DNA of 64,000 bases, taken from Anaerostipes butyraticus (GTDB lineage: Bacteria; Bacillota; Clostridia; Lachnospirales; Lachnospiraceae). The notes under the pieces were generated by a model. That model ran no database searches, was not told the DNA's origin, and was given only the letters and a program-made list of their open reading frames with translations. Every line of letters begins with the position of its first letter. Position 1 is the stretch's first letter. The stretch is taken from the NCBI RefSeq assembly GCF_016586355.1, contig NZ_BLYI01000043.1, forward strand, positions 62,001-126,000. Reading direction: 5' to 3'. Below are positions 38,039 through 46,419 of the stretch, piece by piece. The translations under genes were made by a program, and so were the position numbers.

Positions 38039-38725
38039 CTACTTTTTATATTGTTTCAGCGCTTCATACGCCGCATGCTGCTGGGCTGACTTTTTGCTTC
38101 TTCCAGTTCCTCTTCCAATCACCTTATCACCCAGTCTGGCCTCCACCGTAAATTCTTTCTGGTGATCCGGGCCTTCTTCTTTTACAAGAACATAAGACAG
38201 CGGTTCTCCCCCTTCTCCCTGGATGATTTCCTGAAGATAAGTCTTAGCGTCAAAAAACAGCACCTTGTTCTCCACATCTTTCAGAAGATGGACTTCTATA
38301 AACTGTCTGGCGGCTTCCAGACCCTGGTCAAGATATATAGCGCCAATCACTGCTTCAAATGCATCTGAAAGGATCGAATCCCGCTCTCTTCCTCCAGTCA
38401 TATCTTCTCCTTTGCTCAAAAGAAGATAGCTTCCAAGTGATATATCCCTGGCGCACATGGCGAGGGTCGGTTCACACACAAGGCTTGCCCTCAGTTTTGT
38501 CAACTTTCCTTCCGGCTCTTTTTCATATGTCTGATAAAGATAAGTGCTGGTTACCAGTTCAAGCACCGCATCGCCCAGAAACTCCAGACGTTCGTTATTT
38601 CTTTCCTTCGCCATTTTTCTCTCATTGGCGTAAGAACTGTGAATCAGCGCATGGCTGAGCAGATCGGGATTTTTAAAAGAAATCCCGATTTCTTCCTGAA
38701 ATTTATCAATCTTTTTTCTTCTCAT
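38039..38725 (-). CDS. rnc: Ribonuclease III
   Basis: A 228-residue double-strand RNA endonuclease. The catalytic signature NERLEFLGDAVLEL, DAFEAVIGAIYLDQG and the C-terminal double-stranded RNA-binding domain (GRGTGRSKKSAQQHAAYEAL) are all present. The start overlaps the plsX end by 20 bp. acpP, which often lies between plsX and rnc, is absent. Confidence 0.95.
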   Translation of the reverse strand: MRRKKIDKFQEEIGISFKNPDLLSHALIHSSYANERKMAKERNNERLEFLGDAVLELVTSTYLYQTYEKEPEGKLTKLRASLVCEPTLAMCARDISLGSYLLLSKGEDMTGGRERDSILSDAFEAVIGAIYLDQGLEAARQFIEVHLLKDVENKVLFFDAKTYLQEIIQGEGGEPLSYVLVKEEGPDHQKEFTVEARLGDKVIGRGTGRSKKSAQQHAAYEALKQYKK

Positions 38726-39743
38726 TCTGCCGCTCTTTTCCTTTTAAAATTTCTTCTTTTATCTTTTCATTGATCTGCTGTTCTGTAAATGTGACACACT
38801 GAATGACTGCGTTTTTCATCTCTTTTGACGTGGCAGATCCATGTACTTTCACAACCAGACCATTTAAGCCCAGAAGAGGGGCTCCTCCGTATTCAGACGC
38901 ATCAAATCGTTTTAGTGTTTTCTTAAGGGCAGGGAGAGCCAGAGCCCCTCCAATCTTGCTTCTGAGCGTGCTCATGATTCCGCTTTTGATTTCCTTTACC
39001 AGAACTTTGGATAATCCTTCTGATAATTTCAGAATTACGTTTCCAACAAAAGCATCGCACAGCACTACATCAGCGCCTCCATCCGGGATTTCCCTCGCTT
39101 CAATACTTCCCGTATAATTCAGCCCTTCGCACTCTTTCAGCAGAGGCGCTGTTTCTTTGATCAGCTGATTTCCTTTCGCTTCTTCCAGTCCTACATTAAC
39201 CAGCGCAACCCTTGGAGATGAAATTCCTACTACATGCTCCATATATATGGAACCCATCTGCGCAAACTGAAGAAGCTGTTCCGGTCTTGCATCCATATTG
39301 GCGCCTGCATCAATCAGAAGCATCACTCCCTTTGTGGTCGGCATAATTGCTCCTAAAGGCGCTCTCTTGATTCCTCTGATCCGCCCGACGACAAACTGTC
39401 CGCCTACAAGGATCGCTCCGGAACTTCCTGCAGAAACAAATGCATCTGCGGTCTTGTCCTTCACCATCTTCATTGCAACCACCATGGAAGAATCTTTCTT
39501 CTTACGAATCGCTTCTACCGGTGATTCGTCACAAGAAATCTCTTCTTCTGCATTTATCACTTCAATCTGCTGCTCATTGAACTGATATTTTTTGAGTTCT
39601 TCGTGAACTTTTTCCGCTTTTCCGACAAGAAATACTTTAATATCTTTTCTTTCATTAACTGCGTCTACAGCTCCTTTTACGATTTCTCCCGGAGCATTGT
39701 CCCCGCCCATTGCATCCAGAGCAACTTTTATCATTTTTCCCAT
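38706..39743 (-). CDS. plsX: Phosphate acyltransferase PlsX
   Basis: A 345-residue enzyme converting acyl-ACP to acyl-phosphate, the first step of the PlsX/PlsY route to phosphatidic acid. VALDAMGGDNAPGEIVKGA, GAVSSGAILVGGQF-type glycine-rich segments, and DGGADVVLCDAFVGNVILK with LGLNGLVVKVHGS are family landmarks. ATG at 39743 has AAAGGAG 6 bases upstream. It follows rpmF by about 107 bp, with no convincing terminator or operator between them. Confidence 0.94.
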   Translation of the reverse strand: MGKMIKVALDAMGGDNAPGEIVKGAVDAVNERKDIKVFLVGKAEKVHEELKKYQFNEQQIEVINAEEEISCDESPVEAIRKKKDSSMVVAMKMVKDKTADAFVSAGSSGAILVGGQFVVGRIRGIKRAPLGAIMPTTKGVMLLIDAGANMDARPEQLLQFAQMGSIYMEHVVGISSPRVALVNVGLEEAKGNQLIKETAPLLKECEGLNYTGSIEAREIPDGGADVVLCDAFVGNVILKLSEGLSKVLVKEIKSGIMSTLRSKIGGALALPALKKTLKRFDASEYGGAPLLGLNGLVVKVHGSATSKEMKNAVIQCVTFTEQQINEKIKEEILKGKERQNEKKKD

Positions 39744-39850
39744 AAAAAACTCCTTTCCAATAAGTTAAAAGCGCCACACGCCTAAACCTTTTGTAAAAGT
39801 CTAAACGCATGACGCCTGTCATTCATCAGGTGCGCCCTGACGTACCCGTT

Positions 39851-40036
39851 CTATTCAGCGTGTGCTGAAACAATTTCTTTTTTATTGTAAGATCCACAGG
39901 ATTTACATACTCTGTGAGGCATCATAAGAGCACCACATTTGCTGCATTTTACAAGCGTTGGAGCTGTCATCTTCCAGTTAGCTCTACGTCTGTTTCTTCT
40001 TCCTTTGGATGATTTATTCTTTGGACAAATTGACAT
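39851..40036 (-). CDS. rpmF: 50S ribosomal protein L32, zinc-ribbon form
   Basis: A 61-residue L32. The basic start MSICPKNKSSKGRRNRRRA is typical, and CSKC with CKSC further on forms the four-cysteine zinc site. ATG at 40036 has AAGGAGGTG about 7 bases upstream; a longer in-frame reading of 31 residues has no family support. It follows yceD, the near-universal arrangement. Confidence 0.95.
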   Translation of the reverse strand: MSICPKNKSSKGRRNRRRANWKMTAPTLVKCSKCGALMMPHRVCKSCGSYNKKEIVSAHAE

Positions 40037-40040
40037 CGGT

Positions 40041-40556
40041 TTACACCTCCTTAAAATTCTTAAAAATATCCTGAATTGCTGCCATACGCGGGTCTGCCAC
40101 CGTACGATCGCAGCCACACTCTTTTTCATTCAGATTCGTCCCGCACACCGGACAAAGTCCTTTGCAGTCCTCTCTGCACAGCACTCTGGAAGGCAGCTGC
40201 GGAACAATTTCATCGAAGACCAGCATGTCCAGATCCAGTTCTTTCTCCTCTATACAGGCTGCCAGATCATCTTCTTTGGACGGATGGAGAAAATCACTCT
40301 CTCCTTCGTACTTCAGAATAATCTCGTAAGGCACTTCATCAAGACACCTGCTGCACGGGATTCCAAGAACCACTTTCGTCTCAAATCTGACAGATACGGA
40401 TTCTCTCCCCTCATTTTTCAGTATCACAGGAAACGAATGTTTCTCAAGAACAGGATAGGCCGCACCTTTCAGGCGGATCTTCTCCATGTCAATATGACAC
40501 TCCACTGTTTCCGTATAATTCTTTACTGAAATTGCTTTTGATAACTGAACCTTCAT
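40041..40556 (-). CDS. yceD: YceD/DUF177 family protein
   Basis: A 171-residue protein of the DUF177 family, nearly always encoded before rpmF and thought to act in ribosomal RNA processing. Cysteine motifs CSRCLDEV and CREDCKGLCPVCGTNL, followed by CGC, suggest metal binding. AGGAG precedes ATG at 40556. It is the first gene after the strong promoter at 40584-40612. Confidence 0.88.
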   Translation of the reverse strand: MKVQLSKAISVKNYTETVECHIDMEKIRLKGAAYPVLEKHSFPVILKNEGRESVSVRFETKVVLGIPCSRCLDEVPYEIILKYEGESDFLHPSKEDDLAACIEEKELDLDMLVFDEIVPQLPSRVLCREDCKGLCPVCGTNLNEKECGCDRTVADPRMAAIQDIFKNFKEV

Positions 40557-40583
40557 ACTATCTCCTAAAAATCATACTATACT

Positions 40584-40612
40584 ATTATACGAATGCCCTT
40601 ATTGTTTGTCAA
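40584..40612 (-). promoter_or_regulatory. Perfect-consensus promoter for yceD-rpmF-plsX-rnc-smc-ftsY
   Basis: TTGACA (40607-40612), a 17-bp spacer and TATAAT (40584-40589) match the vegetative consensus at all twelve positions. The start codon of yceD is about 20 bases beyond the expected transcription start. Confidence 0.88.
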
Positions 40613-40627
40613 GAAATTTTTCTTGAC
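40608..40627. promoter_or_regulatory. Inverted repeat overlapping the -35 of the yceD promoter
   Basis: GTCAAGAAA and TTTCTTGAC form a perfect 9-bp inverted repeat with a 2-base centre, covering most of the -35 hexamer. The symmetry suggests a repressor site. As RNA it could also mark the ackA 3' end, but no U-run follows. Confidence 0.5.
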
Positions 40628-40642
40628 TTTTCTTTTTGCTCT

Positions 40643-41833
40643 TTATTTCACCAATGCCACTGTATCTCTTGCGATCATCAGCTCTTCATTGGTTGGGATG
40701 CAGAGAAGGGTCACTTTGGAATCATCAGATGAAATAACCGCTTCTTCTCCATGGACATTGTTCTTTTCCGGATCGATCTTCGCTCCAAGATATCCCAGAT
40801 AACTGCAGATCTGCGCTCTTGTGGCATCATCATTTTCTCCAACTCCTGCGGTAAACGCGATCGCGTCCACTCCATTCATCGCTGCGGCATATGCTCCGAT
40901 ATATTTTACAACGCGGTAAACAAACGCATCCAGCGCTGCTCCGGCAGCCTTGTTTCCTTCAGCTTTAGCTGCTTTGATATCTCTGAAATCAGAAGATACG
41001 CCGGATAATCCATAAACACCGGATTCTTTATTCAGAATATTTACAACTTCTGAAGCTGTCTTATTCTCTTTGTTTGCAATAAACTCAATGATCGCAGGAT
41101 CCAGGTCTCCGGATCTTGTTCCCATGATCAGCCCCTCAAGCGGTGTAAGACCCATGGAAGTATCGACAGATTTTCCTCCCTGCACCGCAGTTACACTTGC
41201 ACCATTTCCCAGATGGCAGACAATAATCTTCAGATCTTCTATCTCTTTTCCTAACATCTTTGCAGCTTCTGTGGAAACAAATTGATGAGAAGTTCCATGG
41301 AATCCATAACGGCGGATTCCGTCTTCGTCATAATATTTTCTAGGAATTCCATATAAATATGCTTTTTCCGGCATTGTCTGATGAAATGCCGTATCAAAAA
41401 CAGCAACCATTGGAAGATTCGGCATCAATTCCTGACATGCACGTACTCCGATCAGTCCTGCCGGGTTATGAAGCGGAGCAAACACACTGCACTCTTCTAC
41501 CTCTTTTATCACTTCATCCGTAATGATGCATGATTTCGTAAATTTCTCTCCGCCGTGCACAATACGATGTCCTACCGCGCCGATCTCATCCAGACTTTCC
41601 AGCACTCCGTTTTCTTTGTCTGTCAGCTGCTCAAGCACAATGCCGATCGCCGTCTTATGATCCGGCATTGCCGGCTCAGACTTGATCTTATCTTTTCCTG
41701 CCGGCTGATGAGTCAAAGCTCCGTCAATTCCAATTCTTTCACATAATCCTTTTGCCAATACTTCTTCTGTTTCAGAATCGATCAGCTGATATTTTAATGA
41801 TGAGCTTCCACAATTGATAACCAAAACTTTCAT
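40643..41833 (-). CDS. ackA: Acetate kinase
   Basis: A 396-residue enzyme converting acetyl phosphate and ADP to acetate and [18 protein letters not shown] at the N-terminus, [40 protein letters not shown] and FTAGVGEN are canonical. It follows pta by 24 bp, forming the usual substrate-level phosphorylation pair of acetate-producing anaerobes. Confidence 0.97.
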   Translation of the reverse strand: MKVLVINCGSSSLKYQLIDSETEEVLAKGLCERIGIDGALTHQPAGKDKIKSEPAMPDHKTAIGIVLEQLTDKENGVLESLDEIGAVGHRIVHGGEKFTKSCIITDEVIKEVEECSVFAPLHNPAGLIGVRACQELMPNLPMVAVFDTAFHQTMPEKAYLYGIPRKYYDEDGIRRYGFHGTSHQFVSTEAAKMLGKEIEDLKIIVCHLGNGASVTAVQGGKSVDTSMGLTPLEGLIMGTRSGDLDPAIIEFIANKENKTASEVVNILNKESGVYGLSGVSSDFRDIKAAKAEGNKAAGAALDAFVYRVVKYIGAYAAAMNGVDAIAFTAGVGENDDATRAQICSYLGYLGAKIDPEKNNVHGEEAVISSDDSKVTLLCIPTNEELMIARDTVALVK

Positions 41834-41857
41834 GAAATTTATTCTCCTTAATCCTTT

Positions 41858-42868
41858 TTATTTTTCTGCTTCTAACGCTGCTGCCTGTACACATGTGATC
41901 GCTACCGCTCCGACAATATCAGAAGCGACACATCCTCTGGATAAGTCGTTGACCGGCTTTGCGATTCCCTGTGTGATCGGTCCGTAAGCCTGAGCTCCGC
42001 CCAGTCTCTGTACCAGTTTGTAACCGATATTTCCGGCATCCAGATCCGGGAATACAAGCACATTCGCATGTCCTGCCACCTGGCTTTCTCTCGGCGCTTT
42101 GGCTGCGGCTACTTCCGGCACGATCGCAGCATCCAGCTGAAGTTCTCCACAGATCAGATACTGAGGATATTTTTCTTTTGCAATGGCTGTGGCTTCTACA
42201 ACTTTTGTTACATCGTCATGTTTTGCGCTTCCGCATGTAGAATGAGACAGCATTGCCACTTTTGGAGTTTCTCCGATCAGCTGCTCAAATGTTTTTGCGG
42301 AACTTGCGGCGATAGCTGCCAGCTGTTCCGGATTTGGATTCTGGTTTAATCCGCAGTCAGCAAACACAAAACATCCGTTGGCTCCCATATCCCGAACCGG
42401 TGTATCCATCAGCATAAACGCTGAGACAATCTCTGTATTCGGCGCTGTTTTTACAACCTGAAGAGCCGCTCTTAAAACATTGGCAGATGAATTGATCGCT
42501 CCTGCAACCATTCCGTCAGCATCTCCCACGCGCACCATCGTTGCTCCGAAGAACAATGGGTTGGACAGCAGGATCTCTTTTGCGTCTTCCGGAAGAAGTC
42601 CTTTGCTCTTTCTTGCCTCGCACAGAGACTCGATATATGTATTCAGTCTCTCACAATGATCCGGATCCACAAAAGAAGCGGCGGAAATATCCAGATCTCC
42701 GGCACGCTCTTTGATCTCCTCTTCTTTTCCGACCAGGATCACATCTGCGATTCCGTCCGCAAGCACTTCTGCCGCTGCTGTCAATGTTCTCATGTCCGTT
42801 GTCTCAGGCAGTACGACTGTTTTTTTGTTCGCTTTTGCCTTGTTCTTAATCTCATCAATAACACTCAT
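41858..42868 (-). CDS. pta: Phosphate acetyltransferase
   Basis: A 336-residue short-form Pta catalysing acetyl-CoA plus phosphate to acetyl phosphate. SNPLFFGATMVRVGDADGMVAGA, MLSHSTCGSAKHDDV, GELQLDAAIVPEVA and ANVLVFPDLDAGNIGYKL are clear. ATG at 42868 (MSVIDEIKNK) has AAAGGAG 8 bases upstream; the earlier TTG is rejected. First gene of the pta-ackA unit. Confidence 0.96.
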   Translation of the reverse strand: MSVIDEIKNKAKANKKTVVLPETTDMRTLTAAAEVLADGIADVILVGKEEEIKERAGDLDISAASFVDPDHCERLNTYIESLCEARKSKGLLPEDAKEILLSNPLFFGATMVRVGDADGMVAGAINSSANVLRAALQVVKTAPNTEIVSAFMLMDTPVRDMGANGCFVFADCGLNQNPNPEQLAAIAASSAKTFEQLIGETPKVAMLSHSTCGSAKHDDVTKVVEATAIAKEKYPQYLICGELQLDAAIVPEVAAAKAPRESQVAGHANVLVFPDLDAGNIGYKLVQRLGGAQAYGPITQGIAKPVNDLSRGCVASDIVGAVAITCVQAAALEAEK

Positions 42869-42917
42869 TTGCGTTGCTCCTTTCAACTTTCTGCAAAGAT
42901 GAATTTAATCCATTTAA

Positions 42918-42946
42918 ATTATACAACATCATTTGTTTGTATACAA
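42918..42946 (-). promoter_or_regulatory. pta promoter with palindrome over the -35
   Basis: TTGTAT (42941-42946), a 17-bp spacer and TATAAT (42918-42923). The -35 lies within the perfect palindrome TTGTATACAA (42937-42946), a possible operator. Confidence 0.6.
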
Positions 42947-42980
42947 CCGAGGTATTTGTATTTTTCACCGTACACAAACC

Positions 42981-43006
42981 AGAACCAGGACGAAAATTCT
43001 GGTTCT
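42981..43006. promoter_or_regulatory. Inverted repeat between pta and tmcAL
   Basis: AGAACCAG and CTGGTTCT form a perfect 8-bp inverted repeat with a 10-base centre, upstream of both divergent promoters. Purpose unknown. Confidence 0.4.
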
Positions 43007-43092
43007 ATCATGCCGTAAAACTATATTTATTCTACATTCTTTTGTATCTCCTGACAAGATGCTTGCCATTTATTTTTCATTTTTTGTGCAGT

Positions 43093-43121
43093 TTTACTTT
43101 TTCCCCCATCTCGTTTATAAT
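43093..43121 (+). promoter_or_regulatory. tmcAL promoter
   Basis: TTTACT (43093-43098), a 17-bp spacer and TATAAT (43116-43121). The tmcAL start is 31 bases downstream. Confidence 0.65.
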
Positions 43122-43151
43122 GATTTTAACAAAAAACAGAAAGGAATTTAT

Positions 43152-44372
43152 ATGAAAACAGCTGCTATCATCTGCGAATACAATCCATTTCATAACGGAC
43201 ACGCATACCATATCCGCGAAACAAAAGAAAAGACGGGAGCCGACTATGTCATCGCTCTGATGAGCGGAAATTATGTGCAGAGAGGGACTCCTGCCATCAT
43301 GGAAAAACAGCTGCGCACAAAAATGGCGCTTCTAAACGGAGCCGATCTGGTCATAGAACTTCCTCTGTGGTCCGCCTGCAGTTCCGCTCCGCATTTTGCC
43401 GCAGGAAGCGTTGCTCTTTTAAATCAGCTGGGCATTGTTGATTTTCTTTCATTCGGAAGTGAATGCGGCAGCATCCGTCTTCTGGAAGAGATTTCTGATT
43501 TTCTTACCCGGAGACACCAGGATCTGGAAGATCTTGCTTCTGATTACGTAAAACTTGGTCACTCCTACCCGAAAGCAAGAGCTCTTGCTCTTCACCGCCT
43601 TGCCCCCAATCCTGACTGGATCGCTGTGGCAGAAGAACCCAACAATCTTCTGGGTCTGGAGTATCTGCGTGCTCTTCGGGAAAGCGGCAGCTCGATCCAG
43701 CCTTTCTGCGTCACACGTCAGGAAAGCCGGCATCACGAATCTGCGCTTCCTGCCAAAGGCTCCATTGCCTCCGCAAGCGCTGTCCGGGCTTCCATCGAAA
43801 CACACGGAACGCTTTCAGATATTGCGTCTGCCGTCCCCCGCACAGTCTTTCCGCTGATGCAGGAACATTTTCAAAAAGATTTTCCAGTCTGCAGCGATGA
43901 TTTTTCGCTTCTCCTGAAGTACAGGATTCTGTCACAGCCGGAACTCACAGACTATTGGGATGTTTCTTCCGATCTTCAGGCTTCCATCCGAAAAGCAGCC
44001 GGGTTTTCCTGCAGCTTTACCGACATTGTTTCCCGCTGCAAAGGGAAAAACATTACCTGGAGCCGGATCAGCCGCAGCCTGATGCACATTCTCCTTGGAA
44101 TGACCAAAGAACATGCTGATTATCTGTCCCGGCATAATTACCGGCTTTATTATCAGATCCTGGGATTTAAAAAAAGCGCCTCCTGCGTCATTGCCGCCAT
44201 GCAGGAACACGCTTCCATCCCCATGATCCGGCACTGCCGTCCATTAAAAGACACTATGCCTCCCGATCTTCTCCCGCTTCTTTCAGTCGAACGAAGGGCA
44301 AATCTTATTTATCATACGATTCTCGGAGAAAAATTTCATCAAAACTGGAAAGATCGGCAAATTATCGTCTAG
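43152..44372 (+). CDS. tmcAL: tRNA(Met) cytidine acetate ligase TmcAL (YlbM)
   Basis: A 406-residue nucleotidyltransferase-fold protein of the YlbM family, which uses ATP and acetate to make N4-acetylcytidine at C34 of elongator tRNA-Met. CEYNPFHNGHAYH holds the HxGH-like motif, and ALMSGNYVQRGTPA and LVIELPLWSACSSA follow. ATG at 43152 has AAAGGA upstream and sits downstream of a clear promoter. A 73-residue in-frame extension upstream covers promoter DNA and is rejected. Acetate-dependent chemistry beside pta-ackA is notable. Confidence 0.9.
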   Translation: MKTAAIICEYNPFHNGHAYHIRETKEKTGADYVIALMSGNYVQRGTPAIMEKQLRTKMALLNGADLVIELPLWSACSSAPHFAAGSVALLNQLGIVDFLSFGSECGSIRLLEEISDFLTRRHQDLEDLASDYVKLGHSYPKARALALHRLAPNPDWIAVAEEPNNLLGLEYLRALRESGSSIQPFCVTRQESRHHESALPAKGSIASASAVRASIETHGTLSDIASAVPRTVFPLMQEHFQKDFPVCSDDFSLLLKYRILSQPELTDYWDVSSDLQASIRKAAGFSCSFTDIVSRCKGKNITWSRISRSLMHILLGMTKEHADYLSRHNYRLYYQILGFKKSASCVIAAMQEHASIPMIRHCRPLKDTMPPDLLPLLSVERRANLIYHTILGEKFHQNWKDRQIIV

Positions 44373-44377
44373 TTTTC

Positions 44378-44417
44378 CCTCCCGGCACATAAACTAATAC
44401 AAAAATCTGCCGGGAGG
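44378..44417 (+). terminator. Hairpin between tmcAL and ylbJ that includes the ylbJ ribosome binding site
   Basis: CCTCCCGGCA (44378-44387) and TGCCGGGAGG (44408-44417) form a perfect 10-bp stem with a 20-base loop, followed by TCTTTT. The GGGAGG on the right arm is the Shine-Dalgarno for ylbJ (ATG 44424). It can act as a terminator of tmcAL or as a translational block on ylbJ. Confidence 0.65.
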
Positions 44418-44423
44418 TCTTTT

Positions 44424-45329
44424 ATGAAAAAAATACAATTTCAGCTGATTCTTCTTTTTTTTGCCTGCCTGCTGTTCTTTTTCCCCGGAACCTGCATGGA
44501 AGGAGCAAAAGAAGGCCTGCTGCTCTGGTCCGGAACTATCGTTCCTGCGCTCCTGCCTTTTCTTGTGCTCACCGGTCTGATGAATAAATACCAGACTCTC
44601 CATCTCCTGTCATGGCTTTTTTATCCGATTTACCGGAAATTCCCGGCGCTGAACCGGGATCTTGCCTATACTATGATCCTGGGGCTTTTCTGCGGATATC
44701 CCCTTGGAGCTAAGATCATCAATGATCTTATTCTTTCCGGTTCCTGTACAAAAAAAGAAGGCCAGTGCCTTCTTGCTGTATGCAATCAGGTAAGTCCCAT
44801 GTTCACCATAGGATATACCCTGCATCTGATTCTGAACGACAAAGTCCCTGCTCCGTTGTTCTTTCTTTGTCTGTACGCACCGGGCGCCGTTTATTTCCTC
44901 TATCACGCCATCTGCCTGCACCGGGAAGGATTCTTCTGTGAACATCCCGGCCAGCCGGCCCGTTTCCCGCAAAAATCTCTGGATGAAATCCTGTTTGACA
45001 GTCTCCGTTCCATCTTTACGATCGGAATCTATATCATGATTTTTTCCATCGGCGCAAACCTGCTGCTGTCGCTTCCTTCTTTCCCGCCGGTTGATCTGCT
45101 GATCGGATGCCTGGAAATTACCACAGGAATTACTCATTTCGGGTCTCTGCCGCTGACACTGTCCCAAAAAGCTGCCGCTTTATGTGCTGTCAGCTCCTTT
45201 GGAGGGCTCTGCAGCGCCGCACAGACAGCTGCCGTCTCCAGAGAAAGCCGGATGTCCATATCCCGGTACCTATGTACAAAAGCCGTCTTTTCCTGCCTGA
45301 GCGGATTCCTGGCATTACTCCTCTTTTGA
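44424..45329 (+). CDS. ylbJ: YlbJ-like nucleoside-recognition (Gate) domain membrane protein
   Basis: A 301-residue polytopic membrane protein with two Gate-type halves (WSGTIVPALLPFLVLTGLM and ILGLFCGYPLGAKIINDLILSG). YlbJ of Bacillus is needed for heat-resistant spores. The second half has SSFGGLCSAAQTAA. The adjacent tmcAL/ylbM and the coaD/rsmD genes match the conserved ylb neighbourhood of Firmicutes, and support the name. The last 15 bases overlap the 3' end of the convergent minus-strand gene. Confidence 0.82.
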   Translation: MKKIQFQLILLFFACLLFFFPGTCMEGAKEGLLLWSGTIVPALLPFLVLTGLMNKYQTLHLLSWLFYPIYRKFPALNRDLAYTMILGLFCGYPLGAKIINDLILSGSCTKKEGQCLLAVCNQVSPMFTIGYTLHLILNDKVPAPLFFLCLYAPGAVYFLYHAICLHREGFFCEHPGQPARFPQKSLDEILFDSLRSIFTIGIYIMIFSIGANLLLSLPSFPPVDLLIGCLEITTGITHFGSLPLTLSQKAAALCAVSSFGGLCSAAQTAAVSRESRMSISRYLCTKAVFSCLSGFLALLLF

Positions 45330-45917
45330 TATGAAATCTTCCACGGTCCGTGCTTTTGGCTGAGAAGCTCCGGTAAGCTGTTCCTCAATCTCTCTGGCAT
45401 TTGCGGATATAGAATCCAGATCAGAATTCAATGTGTCCATCAGCTGTCCAAAAACACTCTGCTGCGCCTCGATCACACTTGTAACATATCCCTGGACATC
45501 TTCCATGATTTCTTTTGTATACTGAAGAGCGCCAATCCGTATCTGATCCGCCTCTTCATTGGCGCTGCGGATTACTTCCTGTGCATGGCTGCTGGCATTT
45601 CCTTCAATCTCATCTGCTCTCATCTTAGCCATTTCCACAATCTCGTTCTCATCGATCAGGGTTCCCGCTTCCTCTGCCGCCTGATTGATCATTTCCTGAG
45701 CCTGTCTTCTCGCTTCTTCCAGAATCGTTTCTTTGTTCCTCATGATCTTATGGCTCCGCTCAATTTCTCCGGGGATCTGCTTGCGCAGTTCTTCGATCAC
45801 TGTTACAAGGACATCTTTATCAATCACGATCTTCCCGGGATTGAATCTCGCCGGTTTCGCCTCATCAATCAAAACCTCTATATCATCGATCATTTCATGC
45901 AAATACTTTTCACTCAT
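45315..45917 (-). CDS. Coiled-coil protein of unknown function (ATP synthase B/DivIVA-like)
   Basis: A 200-residue soluble, acidic protein, predicted mostly helical. The middle (about 60-150) has long Ala/Glu/Gln/Arg heptads such as ARRQAQEMINQAAEEA, resembling ATP synthase subunit B or DivIVA-type coiled coils. There is no membrane segment. The N-terminal 50 residues (MIDDIEVLIDEAK to VIDKDVLVTVIEELRKQIP) look conserved and globular. ATG at 45917 with AGGAGG 8 bases upstream lies 2 bases after the coaD stop, so it is coupled to coaD. Family function not known to me. Confidence 0.75.
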   Translation of the reverse strand: MSEKYLHEMIDDIEVLIDEAKPARFNPGKIVIDKDVLVTVIEELRKQIPGEIERSHKIMRNKETILEEARRQAQEMINQAAEEAGTLIDENEIVEMAKMRADEIEGNASSHAQEVIRSANEEADQIRIGALQYTKEIMEDVQGYVTSVIEAQQSVFGQLMDTLNSDLDSISANAREIEEQLTGASQPKARTVEDFISKEE

Positions 45918-45918
45918 C

Positions 45919-46407
45919 TTATGCCTCCTGTCGTGCAAATTTATCTCTCAGACACTTCTCTACAAAAGGAGTCACCATCGTCGATACATCTCCCCCATAG
46001 GACGCGATTTCTTTTACGATCGTAGAACTTACATAAGAATATTCCATGCTGGTCGTAAAAAACATCGTATCCAGATTTTTATTCAGCTGACGATTTGTCT
46101 GGGCAATCTGAATTTCATATTCAAAATCTGTAACTGCCCGCAGTCCCCTGACAGAAACATTCGCATTCCTCTGCCTTGCAAAATCCACCAGCAGCCCGGA
46201 AAAAGAAGCGACCTCTACATTGTCCAGATGTTTTATCCCTTCCTGTATCATCTTTATCTTTTCTTCCGTCGTAAACAGCGGCTTCTTCTCGCTGTTCACC
46301 AAAACCGCGACAATCAGCTTGTCAAACACTTTCGCTGATCTCTCAATAATGTCTAAATGCCCATAAGTCACCGGATCAAAACTCCCCGGATATACGGCAA
46401 TGCTCAT
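45919..46407 (-). CDS. coaD: Phosphopantetheine adenylyltransferase
   Basis: A 162-residue enzyme of the penultimate coenzyme A step. The [19 protein letters not shown] segment holds the TxGH nucleotide-binding motif, [13 protein letters not shown] is the substrate loop, and [20 protein letters not shown] the ISSTxVR-like motif. AGGAGG precedes ATG at 46407. It follows rsmD by 12 bp, a widespread pairing. Confidence 0.96.
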   Translation of the reverse strand: MSIAVYPGSFDPVTYGHLDIIERSAKVFDKLIVAVLVNSEKKPLFTTEEKIKMIQEGIKHLDNVEVASFSGLLVDFARQRNANVSVRGLRAVTDFEYEIQIAQTNRQLNKNLDTMFFTTSMEYSYVSSTIVKEIASYGGDVSTMVTPFVEKCLRDKFARQEA

Positions 46408-46419
46408 TGTTTTATCCTC

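Noticed and set aside
39790-39850. Similarity between the rpmF-plsX spacer (AGGTGCG, CCCTGA) and the rpmB upstream region near 52031-52055
   Set aside because: Only short blocks match and the orientation relative to the two genes differs; likely chance.
39744-39850. Possible FapR operator upstream of plsX
   Set aside because: No match to the known FapR palindrome; only a repeated CTAAAC around CTTTTGTAAAAG was seen.
42933-43151. N-terminal extension of tmcAL
   Set aside because: It covers the promoter and an inverted repeat; the conserved start with a Shine-Dalgarno is at 43152.
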